Source: Alkalicoccobacillus porphyridii (lineage in GTDB: Bacteria; Bacillota; Bacilli; Bacillales; Bacillaceae_D). From it: a stretch of DNA of 64,000 bases. Position 1 is the stretch's first letter; every line of letters starts with the position of its first letter. Made by a program: the position numbers and the translations under genes. The notes below the pieces were generated by a model. It did no database searches, was not told the DNA's origin, and saw nothing but the letters and a program-made list of their open reading frames with translations. This document shows positions 26,003-34,828 of this stretch, piece by piece. The DNA is taken from assembly GCF_007293315.1 (NCBI RefSeq), contig NZ_VLXZ01000009.1, positions 124,001 through 188,000 of the forward strand, given 5' to 3'.

Positions 26003-26160
26003 CGTAAGAGTATGATCCCGGCAAGAGTAAGACAAATCAAAGCAGTAACGATATGTGCAATGAAGGCTGGCCGGTGTTTACGCACCGCTTCTGCCTGAAG
26101 CACACAATATCCACAAATGAGTGTAATAGCGATTAACAGCATGACAAACCCATCTACCAT
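25999..26160 (-). CDS. Small membrane protein, 53 residues
   Basis: Too short for most gene callers. An AGAGGTG lies 6 nt before the ATG at 26160. Two hydrophobic segments (FVMLLIAITLICGYCVLQ and FIAHIVTALICLTLAGIILL) flank a short basic loop (RKHRP), giving a helical hairpin. Convergent with serC; the two stop codons overlap. No family recognised. Confidence 0.7.
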   Translation of the reverse strand: MVDGFVMLLIAITLICGYCVLQAEAVRKHRPAFIAHIVTALICLTLAGIILLR

Positions 26161-26232
26161 TTTCAACACCTCTTCTCAGATATATGCAGGTTGTACGATG
26201 AAATGACTAATTTATGAAGGAGCTGTTTTTAG

Positions 26233-26589
26233 ATGAATATGAAATCAATAAGTTTTGGTTTAGTAGCAGGAACAATTATTTCAGGGGTGGCTGTGCTTCT
26301 CACAGCTCCTACATCTGGCCGTGAATTAAGAAATAGCTGTCAGAATACACTTCAATCCTTCAAGCAATCGGCCAACCAACTTTCAAAAGAAGGAATTGAA
26401 ATTAAAAATCAGGCAGTAGAAACGGCCAAGCTTGGAGGAGATGTACTGAAAACCGCGAGTACTGAATTAAAAGCCTCTTTTGAAGAATGGCAAAAAGAAA
26501 CCGCCCCTTCTATTGAGCGTATTAAGACGGAAATTGAAGGCGTTCAAAAAAATGTAGAAGAGCTGCAGAAGCTGACTAAAAAGGATTAA
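26233..26589 (+). CDS. yhaH: YtxH domain protein (YhaH-like)
   Basis: 118 residues. An N-terminal membrane segment with the YtxH pattern (SFGLVAGTIISGVAVLLTAPTSGRELR) is followed by a long amphipathic helix with apolipoprotein-like periodicity. Position between serC and hpr matches B. subtilis yhaH. Function unknown; the family is often stress-induced. Confidence 0.82.
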   Translation: MNMKSISFGLVAGTIISGVAVLLTAPTSGRELRNSCQNTLQSFKQSANQLSKEGIEIKNQAVETAKLGGDVLKTASTELKASFEEWQKETAPSIERIKTEIEGVQKNVEELQKLTKKD

Positions 26590-26727
26590 GAGAAGAATTT
26601 TCGTATATTCGGAAAATTAGTACTTTATTTCTTAACCATTTCTTGTCATAATAAAAGTATACAAAAATAATTTTCAGAGAGAGAATATTCTGTAGTTTTT
26701 GGAAGGTAAATGGACGGAGGAGATAAT

Positions 26728-27324
26728 ATGGAACACCAGACGCCGCACTCCTTAAAGCAATCGGTGATGTTTAGCCATCGACTTGCTCAATTGAGTAAAG
26801 CACTTTGGAAATCTGTTGAAAAAGATTGGCAGGCATGGATCAAGCCCTTTAATTTAAACCTAAATGAGCATCATATTCTTTGGATTGCTTATCAATTAGA
26901 CGGAGCATCGATTACAGACATTGCAAACTTTGGCGTGATGCACGTCTCTACTGCGTTTAACTTCTCTAAGAAATTAGAGGCAAGAGGGTTGCTCTCTTTT
27001 TCAAAGAGGGAAAACGACAAGAGGAATACTTACATCTATTTAACACCTGAGGGTCGTAGCTTGTTACTTGAGACGTTCCGCAGCTACGATGAAAATACAT
27101 ATAGTGTATATGGTGGCGCGTTGCCCATCCGTGAACTATATGGGAAGTTCCCTGAGTTCTCAGAACTGATTAGCATTGTACGCCACATATACGGGAACGA
27201 CTTTGTTGATCGATTCGAATCCTCTCTTATGAAATTTGAGGATTCCATAGATGAGGATGAGGGATTTTTATCAATAAAAAAATCAGAATTTGACGATCCT
27301 AACGATATTCCGAAATCTTCCTAG
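26728..27324 (+). CDS. hpr: Transition-state regulator Hpr (ScoC)
   Basis: A MarR-type winged helix (about 20-120: [45 protein letters not shown]) with the long C-terminal tail of ScoC. Represses exoprotease genes and sporulation functions in B. subtilis. The ATG at 26728 has GGAGG 6-7 nt upstream; six codons of open frame precede it. Located between yhaH and prsA, as in B. subtilis. Confidence 0.94.
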   Translation: MEHQTPHSLKQSVMFSHRLAQLSKALWKSVEKDWQAWIKPFNLNLNEHHILWIAYQLDGASITDIANFGVMHVSTAFNFSKKLEARGLLSFSKRENDKRNTYIYLTPEGRSLLLETFRSYDENTYSVYGGALPIRELYGKFPEFSELISIVRHIYGNDFVDRFESSLMKFEDSIDEDEGFLSIKKSEFDDPNDIPKSS

Positions 27325-27360
27325 CATTATCTCACAAAAATCTTTTCCACAAACTTCAAT

Positions 27361-27396
27361 AGCTCGACACCCATTTAACAGAATGGATGTCGAGCT
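27361..27396. terminator. hpr terminator
   Basis: agctcgacacccatt / aatggatgtcgagct with T-rich tail on the plus strand. It lies 20 nt before the stop of the convergent ypmS-like gene. Confidence 0.82.
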
Positions 27397-27415
27397 TTGT
27401 TTTTGTTTTTTATAC

Positions 27416-28003
27416 TTAATCATTCACAAACATTTCAATGTCGATCTGATCGTTTTCCAGATCAAACTGCTGGATTCTAAATGAATAACGATCATTAAAT
27501 CTTGCTTCACTTATGTTCACTTCAATTAATGACTCTGATGGATGAATAATTATCCAGTCAGGCAAATCTGCAACATTACTCATTAACTGCATTGCTTGCT
27601 CAGACGGAATATTAAAAAGACCAAATGAAAAGCTTTCCGCTTCTAGTAACAAATCACCGTTCTCAGCTACCTCTGGTATAAATTGAACGGTAATCGGCAC
27701 AGATTGGCCGAGTATAGGAAAGGTCGAGCGAAATTCTATACCATTTGCTAAGACCTCTACTGTATAGGGAGTCTCCTCTTCTACATCCAATGATGCTTCT
27801 GCGATTAATTGATTTAATTGTTCACGACTAGAATTGATGTGAAGCAATGCTTGCTCCCCACCTGCTGGCTGAGGTGTATAATGGGATGGCTCGGCTTCAG
27901 GCAAATACACTCGTACCATTAAGATGAAAGCAATAATTAGACATACACATACAGCTACTAAACTAATAAATGCTACTTTCCAATAATTCCGTTTCTCATT
28001 CAT
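27416..28003 (-). CDS. YpmS family (DUF2140) membrane-anchored protein
   Basis: About 195 residues. One N-terminal membrane segment (VAFISLVAVCVCLIIAFILM) and an extracytoplasmic beta-rich domain with the pattern VEVLANGIEFRSTFPILGQ and FIPEVAENGDLLLEAESFSFG of DUF2140 proteins such as YpmS. Role unknown. The ATG at 28003 is preferred over a GTG three codons earlier that overlaps the ribosome-binding site. Inserted between hpr and prsA. Confidence 0.78.
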   Translation of the reverse strand: MNEKRNYWKVAFISLVAVCVCLIIAFILMVRVYLPEAEPSHYTPQPAGGEQALLHINSSREQLNQLIAEASLDVEEETPYTVEVLANGIEFRSTFPILGQSVPITVQFIPEVAENGDLLLEAESFSFGLFNIPSEQAMQLMSNVADLPDWIIIHPSESLIEVNISEARFNDRYSFRIQQFDLENDQIDIEMFVND

Positions 28004-28172
28004 ACACATCACCCTCTCTACTATATCTTAAAGTGGAGGAATATCGAGTGTAAAGAGATAGTCATTTCACTAAAAGAAACAAGTGTAACAAGAAATTGAT
28101 GTGTTTTTCTATCTTTTTGTTAAATAATTTGATAAAGTTTAAGATAATATATGGTTAACAGGAGGCAGAACT

Positions 28173-28364
28173 ATGGTCCTCAATATGTACCTCTTTATTA
28201 TTATGTTTGCAATCTTTATTCTTTATATCATTAATTCGATGACAGATGCATTCTGTTCAAGAAGAGAGATTCCAGACGAAAAACAGGCGAGAGTCTTTCG
28301 CTTTACAAATATATGTCTAACGATTCTTCTGACATCCACATATGTAAAGCTGTTTTTCACTTAA
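28173..28364 (+). CDS. Small membrane protein, 63 residues
   Basis: CAGGAGG lies 8 nt before the ATG. Two hydrophobic segments (LFIIMFAIFILYIINSM and TNICLTILLTSTYVKLFF) separated by a charged loop. A strong intrinsic terminator follows directly. No family recognised. Confidence 0.75.
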   Translation: MVLNMYLFIIMFAIFILYIINSMTDAFCSRREIPDEKQARVFRFTNICLTILLTSTYVKLFFT

Positions 28365-28366
28365 AA

Positions 28367-28396
28367 AAAGGCGGGAGTAAGCTCCCGCCTTTTTTT
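28367..28396. terminator. Terminator after the 63-residue membrane protein
   Basis: aaaggcgggag / ctcccgccttt with a 4-nt loop and T/A runs on both sides; also serves the convergent YjcZ-type gene. Confidence 0.88.
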
Positions 28397-28399
28397 ACA

Positions 28400-28486
28400 T
28401 TAGTAAACCCAAGAAGCCCCGATTATTACCAACAGAATAAATAGTACAACAATTAACGCGAAACCATTATTATATCCAGAACTCAT
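28400..28486 (-). CDS. YjcZ family sporulation peptide
   Basis: 28 residues: MSSGYNNGFALIVVLFILLV followed by IIGASWVY. The Gly/Tyr/Asn head plus FALIVVLFILL...IGAS membrane helix is the hallmark of YjcZ-type spore peptides. AAAGGAGG lies 8 nt before the ATG. Probably expressed in sporulation; I could not identify a compartment-specific promoter by eye. Confidence 0.85.
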   Translation of the reverse strand: MSSGYNNGFALIVVLFILLVIIGASWVY

Positions 28487-28753
28487 AGATAACGCCTCCT
28501 TTAATCATGTCAAAAGCAACAAGAACTCATATTGTGAATGGATTCATGCGCTTTGTTGATTTATACTATGCGCTATTGACTATTTTGTACTGGGCAAACG
28601 CCTCTTTTGCACAATCGACTTTTCTTGGAATTCATTTCTATTCGTCATCAAAATATGATATAGTTATGGTTGTGTTAATGGAAAATGCTGTGTTGGACAG
28701 GCGTTCCATATGCTTAAAACGTACGTAAGAACAACATTGAGGAGTGAACACAT

Positions 28754-29686
28754 TTGAAAAAGGTTATGATTGCTCTTGCAGGAGTCGCTTGTTTTGCTGT
28801 CGTTTCAGCATGTAACAACGAAGCTGCACCAGAGGATGCTGTCGTTACAATTAATGGTACAGATATTACAGAAGGTGAGTTTGTAGAGTCACTGAAGGAA
28901 CAGGCTGGAGATCAAACACTTCTGTCAATGATCCAGCTACAGCTACTGAAAGATAAAAGCGAAGACTTTGACTTTACTGACGAAGAGATTGAAGAAGACA
29001 TAGATGAGTTAAAAGCCAATTATGGCGTTGAATCTGATGAAGAGTTGTTTAATCAATTAAGAGAAAGCACACAGGGGCAAATTGATTTAGACTCAAGAGA
29101 CGAATTAATTGAAGATTATATTTTGCCTCAGCTTACAATTGTTGCTCTTACTGAAGAGGGCATTGAGGTTACAGAAGAAGAGAAAGAAGCTTTTTACGAA
29201 GAAAACGAAGATGCGTACCCGAATGACATTCGAGCGCGTCATATCCTTGTTGAAGATCTTGAGACTGCAGAGGACCTTAAAGCTCAACTAGATGATGGAG
29301 CAGACTTTGCTGAGCTCGCTGAAGAGCATTCCATTGATCCAGGAACAGCTGTAAATGGTGGCGATCTTGATTATTTTACTGAAGATACAATGGTTCCTGA
29401 ATTTTCAGAGGTAGCCTTCTCCATGGAGATTGATGAAATTAGTGAGCCTGTTGAATCCACTTATGGGTTCCACATCATCCAAGTCACAGACATCCGTGAT
29501 TCTTATGAAGACTATGCGGATGAGATTGAAGAGACGCTAATCCAACAAAAATCAAAAACACCAACTCAAGTATTTAGTGAGCTAGTACAAGCTTCTGATA
29601 TCCAAATTGAAGACTCCGAGTACGAGGATTTACTTGCTCCGTATCAAGAGACTAATGATGAGGAAGAAGAAGAAGCACAAGGTTAA
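28754..29686 (+). CDS. prsA: Foldase lipoprotein PrsA
   Basis: 310 residues from TTG (GAGGAGTG upstream). Lipoprotein signal with Cys20 in VVSAC, N-terminal chaperone region, parvulin-type peptidyl-prolyl isomerase domain at about 155-250 (IRARHILVEDLETA ... GGDLDYF ... STYGFHIIQVTD) and an acidic tail. Folds secreted proteins, including penicillin-binding proteins, outside the membrane. Strikingly rich in Asp and Glu throughout, unlike B. subtilis PrsA, which is Lys-rich; this suits a high-pH or saline exterior. Confidence 0.95.
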   Translation: MKKVMIALAGVACFAVVSACNNEAAPEDAVVTINGTDITEGEFVESLKEQAGDQTLLSMIQLQLLKDKSEDFDFTDEEIEEDIDELKANYGVESDEELFNQLRESTQGQIDLDSRDELIEDYILPQLTIVALTEEGIEVTEEEKEAFYEENEDAYPNDIRARHILVEDLETAEDLKAQLDDGADFAELAEEHSIDPGTAVNGGDLDYFTEDTMVPEFSEVAFSMEIDEISEPVESTYGFHIIQVTDIRDSYEDYADEIEETLIQQKSKTPTQVFSELVQASDIQIEDSEYEDLLAPYQETNDEEEEEAQG

Positions 29687-29705
29687 AGATGAGTGATACA
29701 ACCAG

Positions 29706-29741
29706 AACGAACCGGTCAGCTATGATCCGGTTCGTTTTTTT
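29706..29741 (+). terminator. prsA terminator
   Basis: aacgaaccgg / ccggttcgtt with an 11-nt loop and a T7 tail. Confidence 0.88.
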
Positions 29742-29761
29742 GATGTGTTATGTTATCCACT

Positions 29762-30955
29762 CTATCCATCTGAATGCGCATCGTAAGAGAATCCCGGGTA
29801 TCTCACCACTGGCCATTTTTCCTTTCTTAAAGCATCCATAAGTTCAGCACCTACAAAGACATTACTTGCTACAAGCTCTTTAGGTGTTAGTGCCATCCAT
29901 TGGTTCAATGAAACATCCTGGAATGTATCACTTTTAAAAATTTCTAAAAACCAGAGCGACTCTGTTCCCGTATTTTGAATGTAATGCCCACATGCAAAGG
30001 GTACATAGCCCACATCCCCAGCCCGGAAATCAAATGTTCTTGCTGCCCCATCCCCAGAAAATACAGTCATCCTTCCTTTTCCGGTGAGATAATACTGCCA
30101 CTCATCATTGTTTGGATGCCAATGCATTTCTCGCATACCACCCGGTTCAATTTCTACTAGAGCCGCAGCAACCGTTTTTGAAATCGGGAAGTTAGATGAG
30201 TCTACAATTCGAACGCTACCACCTGGTGTTTTTATAGGGGGTTGAGCTAGTAGCCTGTGTGTAAAGGATAAAGGCACTGATCCATAAGGAGAGTCTATAG
30301 CCTGTGATTCAAGAGAACCCGGCACACGGTCCTCATAAATGTATACCTGCTCAGAAGGAATCTGATCAAAAGCACTTTCAGGAACTCCAAAGTTCGCTGA
30401 AAGTACTTCTTTTGGCGTATGAGCAAACCAATCCGAAATGGATAATGTATTTAGGTCTGAGAACTGTCCGTCATCAAATACAAGTAGAAATTCACAACCG
30501 TCCTCCAGCCCTTGGATCGAATGCGGGATACCAGGTGGAAAATACCATAAGTCACCAGGTCCAAGATCCGCAATAAAATTCCGGCCTTCTTGATCAACCG
30601 CAGTAATTCTTGCCTGCCCAACAAGCATATAAGACCACTCAGCCTGTTGGTGCCAATGAAGCTCCCTTACTCCACCAGGCGTCAAGCTCATATTGACCCC
30701 AGCAAGTGTTTTTGCGACGGGAAGATCCCTTACCGTTATCTCCCTTTACCAACCGCCGTGATTGAGTTGCATATGCGTATCAGAAAAGGAAAAGCGTAAA
30801 TTAGGAAGCAGGCCATTATCTGTAATGGGTGGCACTAGCATGTTAGGATTCTGAATGTCTCGCATAACGTCTCTTGGGCCTCTGTCTACTCCCCCCGCTC
30901 CGTCGCTTCGAATGGGCTGGGGAATTGATCTCTTCTTCTCCTGATCCAAGTTCAC
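29762..30955 (-). pseudogene. Oxalate decarboxylase-type bicupin with an in-frame stop
   Basis: The reading frame is a complete OxdC/OxdD homologue interrupted by TAA at 30746-30748. Upstream: 69 codons including [20 protein letters not shown] and [15 protein letters not shown]. Downstream, in the same frame: [20 protein letters not shown] and both cupins with Mn ligands [13 protein letters not shown] and [15 protein letters not shown]. No base is missing; a single change (for example TCA or another sense codon to TAA) suffices. Without read-through the product is a 69-residue fragment. An ATG at 30691 could start the remainder but has no clear ribosome-binding site. OxdD in B. subtilis is a spore-interior protein. 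Confidence 0.85.
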
Positions 30956-31060
30956 TCACCTCATATCATGATAATCTCGCCATTAGACATAAGTATTTAA
31001 ACCTGCTAAGCATTATACTTTAAATCACTGGAGCCACTACATTACTAATGCTGAAACTAT

Positions 31061-31104
31061 AAAAAAGCCGAACCATCGTGTTTAACCAACACATTGGTTC
31101 GGCT
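31061..31104 (-). terminator. yhaL terminator
   Basis: agccgaaccat / attggttcggct with a 16-nt loop and T6 on the minus strand, 27 nt after yhaL. Confidence 0.82.
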
Positions 31105-31130
31105 CTTTGGAACACTAATGCTCCAAGCTC

Positions 31131-31403
31131 TTATTGCTTTTGTTCTTTTTTTAACTTTGCTTCTTCCAGTCTTTCCATAAAAACATGCCCTTCTTGCTCA
31201 ATCCAGGCCTGCTCTTGACGCTTGTCCTCAAGCAAATACTTTAAACTGAGGTATCCACTTATAAGAATGCCTAAGATAACAGCATAGACCCACCATGGTT
31301 CTTGTGCAAAAAAGGATAACAGACTCGTTTGTGTAACAACAAATACAAGTACCAACACAGCTAAGAAAGCAATTGCCAACCTTTGTTTAATCTGGTCGCT
31401 CAT
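31131..31403 (-). CDS. yhaL: Sporulation protein YhaL family
   Basis: 90 residues; GGAGGAG upstream of the ATG. Two hydrophobic segments (LAIAFLAVLVLVFVVT and WWVYAVILGILISGYLSL) and the family tail QAWIEQEGHVFMERLEEAKLKK. The first hydrophobic segment is an extension relative to the roughly 70-residue B. subtilis YhaL. Encoded before yhaM and near prsA as in B. subtilis. Role in sporulation not defined. Confidence 0.82.
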   Translation of the reverse strand: MSDQIKQRLAIAFLAVLVLVFVVTQTSLLSFFAQEPWWVYAVILGILISGYLSLKYLLEDKRQEQAWIEQEGHVFMERLEEAKLKKEQKQ

Positions 31404-31469
31404 ATTATTTCTCCTCCCGCTTGTCTACTTGCTCTATGCTATGAACGAATCTAGCATTTTAGAACAAGC

Positions 31470-32429
31470 TTACATTTCAATTGGAGGCTCTTGAAACGCG
31501 GGCTTATAAAAGCTGCGATTTTCAAGTGGCATGACACGTTCAGAAAAATCACCTGGCATGACTCGATCAAGGGCACGGTCCATCATATTGATTTTTGCAT
31601 CCACATTATCAATAAGATGAAGGACCTCTGCCTCTCTTATAACTGGAGCCTTTGGACTTCCCCACTCTCCCTTTCCATGATGACTCAGCACCATATGCTG
31701 AAGAACGGTTACCTCCTCGCCCTCGATTTTCAATTCTTTACTAGCCGCATCAATTTCATTTGAGACGATAGAGATATGCCCAAGTAGCTTTCCTTCAATA
31801 GTATAGCTAGTATCAATAGGTCCTGAAAGCTCACGAACCTTTCCTAAGTCATGTAGAATTACTCCCGCGTAGAGCAAATCCGTATCTAGTGACGGGTAAA
31901 GCTCTGAAAGATTTTTCGCTAATCTGAGCATCGACACGACATGATAGGCCAATCCAGATACGAACTCATGATGGTTTCGTGTGGCTGCTGGTGACTCTAG
32001 AAACTCTTGTTGATACTTTTTCAATAAATGCCTCGTTATACGTTGAATATTAGGGTTTTTCATTTCAAAAATGTATTGAGTAATTTCTTCAAGCATATCC
32101 TCTGCTGATATGGGTGCTGAGCGAACAAAGTCTGTGATCTTCACATTATCTAATGCAGAAACTGGACGAATGCTTGATATTTTTAGTTGATTGCGTCCGC
32201 GATAATCAATTAAGTCCCCTTGTACATATATTAATGCCTTACTACAAAAGGAAGCTTCATCTTCAGGAGAGGCGCCCCAGAGCTTTGTTTCAATATCCCC
32301 CGTCTTATCACTTAAGATTAATGTCAAAAAAGGCTTACTATTGCTTGCAATGCTTTTTGTTGCAGTTTTAATTAAGAAATAACTTTCCACCTTTTCTCCG
32401 ACCTGATAATTACGAATTCCTTTGCTCAT
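31470..32429 (-). CDS. yhaM: 3'-5' exoribonuclease YhaM
   Basis: 319 residues. N-terminal OB-fold nucleic acid binding domain (about 10-95, [20 protein letters not shown]) and a C-terminal HD phosphohydrolase domain ([32 protein letters not shown]). Mn-dependent exonuclease acting on RNA and single-stranded DNA. Normal length. Confidence 0.95.
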   Translation of the reverse strand: MSKGIRNYQVGEKVESYFLIKTATKSIASNSKPFLTLILSDKTGDIETKLWGASPEDEASFCSKALIYVQGDLIDYRGRNQLKISSIRPVSALDNVKITDFVRSAPISAEDMLEEITQYIFEMKNPNIQRITRHLLKKYQQEFLESPAATRNHHEFVSGLAYHVVSMLRLAKNLSELYPSLDTDLLYAGVILHDLGKVRELSGPIDTSYTIEGKLLGHISIVSNEIDAASKELKIEGEEVTVLQHMVLSHHGKGEWGSPKAPVIREAEVLHLIDNVDAKINMMDRALDRVMPGDFSERVMPLENRSFYKPAFQEPPIEM

Positions 32430-32500
32430 CCTGTCACCTCTTTAACTAGTCATCATGCTCAGTATACCATATGAAACTTTGTATCTATCAAGGGAAAATG

Positions 32501-32535
32501 AAAAAGCCGGAGCCTCTTTTGATTAGACACTCCGG
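32501..32535 (-). terminator. cssRS terminator
   Basis: CCGGAG / CTCCGG with a 17-nt loop and a CTTTTTC tail on the minus strand just after cssS. Confidence 0.65.
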
Positions 32536-32541
32536 TAATGA

Positions 32542-34005
32542 CTATTCTTTTGGTCCTTCCTTTTTACGGTCGCGTTTCTTTGTCTTTTGTATTTGCTCTT
32601 CCAGCTTTAGCTGTTCTAAAGTAGGGAAACTCACTGTAAAACGAACCCCATGCTCTGTGTTTTCGACACGTGGTGATCCGTGATGGAGTTCGGCAATTTG
32701 TTTAACAATAGCTAAACCAAGACCAAATTTCCCTTTATTTCCTTTATAAAAAGGCTTAAATAGTTCTTTTAATTCGTCTGAGTCAATGGGATCTCCATTG
32801 TTTTCAACACGTAAATAAATCGTACCATTTACTGATTCTGCTGAAATCCAGATCGAATCCGTAGCATAACGCAAAGCGTTCTCAACGAGGTTCTCTAGCA
32901 ACACTTCAAGCTGATCTACATCCCCTGAAATTTCAACCTCTGGAGATAGAACATGAATCTTCACATTGTCTCGTTGATAACGGAAACGCTCTTCAATTTG
33001 ATACGCCAATGTACCAAAGGCAAAGGTACTTCGATTCAGCTGATCTTTTTTCATTTGCTCAAGCTTGGTAAAGTAGAGCATTTCAATGACACGCTTTTCC
33101 ATCCGGTTTGCTTCTTCGGTAATCACGTCCATTGTTTGCTCAAGGCTTTCCTTAGGCATAATGCCATCCTTTACAGACTGAGCGTAGCTTTTAATGACCA
33201 TAATCGGTGTTTTAAGCTCATGTGACGTATGTTGGATAAACGTTTTTTGCGCCCGGTCATAGCTGTTTAAGTTGGATCTCATTCGCTCAAACTGATTGGA
33301 GAGTCGTTTAAAATCCTCATCTCCTTCAAGCTGGAGCGGTTCCTGCCAATCACGGTTTGCAATTTGGTCAAGATGATTTCCCAAAATGTTAAGAGGCTGC
33401 TGCAGATAGTACTTTAACCAAATCGCCGGCAGTAGAGCCAAAACACTTGTAAGCATTAACAAGTATAATAACCTCTCCCAAAGCCGGTCTACCATTGAAT
33501 TCCGATAGCTGTCCCATGTGTAAGAGATGACATAAGCTGGTTCTATGCCATCAAGTTCTCCTTCTAAGACTACATAAAAAATGGTAGCATCGCCAAATTG
33601 GATTTCATACCTACCTCTTGGTGGCTCTTGGCTTAACGCATTGGTAATCATTTCTTCATAGATTTCAAACGGCGGCAAAGAAGAGGCATCTTCATTATTA
33701 GCCACCATATCCTGATATATTTGAAACTGCGTGGCCGATGTAGTGTCTCCAGCCAAATAACGTGGATAGATAAAATGACTGACCGCTCGAGTTTGATTTT
33801 GTAGCTCAAGAAAATCATATTGATTCGTTGGTGGGACTAAGCCAGGCATCGTAACTAATTGTGCTTGTTCAATCATACGATACGTTTCCTCTGTTAGCGT
33901 CCCTTTAATCGATAACGGATAGACAATCATAATAGATAGTCCAACCAGCAGGATAAGTGAAATAAAAGCGAGCCAGATCCGCTGTGTTAGATTAACTTTA
34001 ATCAT
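32542..34005 (-). CDS. cssS: Sensor histidine kinase CssS-like
   Basis: 487 residues. Membrane segments at about 10-30 and 180-200 enclose an extracytoplasmic sensor domain of about 150 residues. HAMP, then HisKA with the phosphorylated His in SHELKTPIMVIKSYAQSVKDGI, then HATPase (LVENALRYA, FGLGLAIVKQIAELH). The region SYTWDSYRNSMVDRLW and the HisKA neighbourhood closely resemble B. subtilis CssS, which senses misfolded secreted proteins and heat. Ends in a Lys-rich tail. Overlaps cssR by 4 nt. Confidence 0.86.
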   Translation of the reverse strand: MIKVNLTQRIWLAFISLILLVGLSIMIVYPLSIKGTLTEETYRMIEQAQLVTMPGLVPPTNQYDFLELQNQTRAVSHFIYPRYLAGDTTSATQFQIYQDMVANNEDASSLPPFEIYEEMITNALSQEPPRGRYEIQFGDATIFYVVLEGELDGIEPAYVISYTWDSYRNSMVDRLWERLLYLLMLTSVLALLPAIWLKYYLQQPLNILGNHLDQIANRDWQEPLQLEGDEDFKRLSNQFERMRSNLNSYDRAQKTFIQHTSHELKTPIMVIKSYAQSVKDGIMPKESLEQTMDVITEEANRMEKRVIEMLYFTKLEQMKKDQLNRSTFAFGTLAYQIEERFRYQRDNVKIHVLSPEVEISGDVDQLEVLLENLVENALRYATDSIWISAESVNGTIYLRVENNGDPIDSDELKELFKPFYKGNKGKFGLGLAIVKQIAELHHGSPRVENTEHGVRFTVSFPTLEQLKLEEQIQKTKKRDRKKEGPKE

Positions 34006-34685
34006 GAGGAGAGGATCCTGTACCCATAGCCATACAATGTTTCAAGGTGAATGCGATTCATTTTTTTACGAACACGTCTGACCACATCATCAACCGCACG
34101 CTCTGAACCGAAGTAATTTTCGCCCCACACGTACTCAATGATTTTCTCACGAGAGAAGGCTTTGCCAATGTCTCCCGTTAATAACAGGATAAGATCCATT
34201 TCTTTAGTTGTAAGATCAACAACTTCCTCTCCTTGTGCCAGTGAGTCCGTTACTGTTCTTCCAATTGGATCAATAATATATTGATTCAGTTCAATTTTTT
34301 TCTGCTCCTGTGTCGACGTCCCGTAGACCCGATTCAGAATTTTTTTCGCCCGAATGATAAGTTCCTGCGGGAGGAAAGGCTTCGATAAATAGTCATCACT
34401 ACCCATCTCAAGACCCAGCACCCGATCTAAATCCTGATCCCGTGCCGAAATAAAGATAACTGGACGATCCTCTGTTTCCTTAATCGCCTTTAACAGCTGA
34501 TACCCATCCGTTCCCGGAAGCATAATATCTAAAATCCATAAATGAGGCTTGTCCTCAATCGCTTCCAGCGCCTCATTCCCATCATTAAATACCTTCACAT
34601 TCCAATTTTCTTTCTCTAAATATGCTTTTAAAACTGCAGATAAGTTGTCCTCATCCTCAACCAGATATACTAAATATTGTTCCAT
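34002..34685 (-). CDS. cssR: Response regulator CssR-like (OmpR family)
   Basis: 227 residues. Receiver domain with YLVEDEDNL, phospho-acceptor Asp53 in PHLWILDIMLPGTDGY, and GSDDYLSKPFLPQELIIR, all very like CssR. C-terminal OmpR winged helix (DLTTKEMDLILLLTGDIGKAFSREKIIEYVWG; DDVVRRVRKKM). In B. subtilis CssRS induces htrA and htrB on secretion stress; no htrA-type gene is in this window. Nearby prsA, hpr and ecs genes fit the same theme. Confidence 0.87.
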   Translation of the reverse strand: MEQYLVYLVEDEDNLSAVLKAYLEKENWNVKVFNDGNEALEAIEDKPHLWILDIMLPGTDGYQLLKAIKETEDRPVIFISARDQDLDRVLGLEMGSDDYLSKPFLPQELIIRAKKILNRVYGTSTQEQKKIELNQYIIDPIGRTVTDSLAQGEEVVDLTTKEMDLILLLTGDIGKAFSREKIIEYVWGENYFGSERAVDDVVRRVRKKMNRIHLETLYGYGYRILSS

Positions 34686-34828
34686 TATTAGTCCTCCTTT
34701 TTCAAAAAACAGTGACTGATTGCATTAAATAATAGCTATATCTACCTATTTTAACTGATTTACTAACCTATCGCGAGTTTCAACCATCTTTTACGAAATT
34801 ATTCACAAGATTTACATGAAACGTCCGA

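Noticed and set aside
28507-28728. 73-codon open frame upstream of prsA
   Set aside because: No ribosome-binding site (the preceding CCTCC is the complement of the YjcZ-type gene's site) and an unremarkable peptide; more likely the prsA upstream region.
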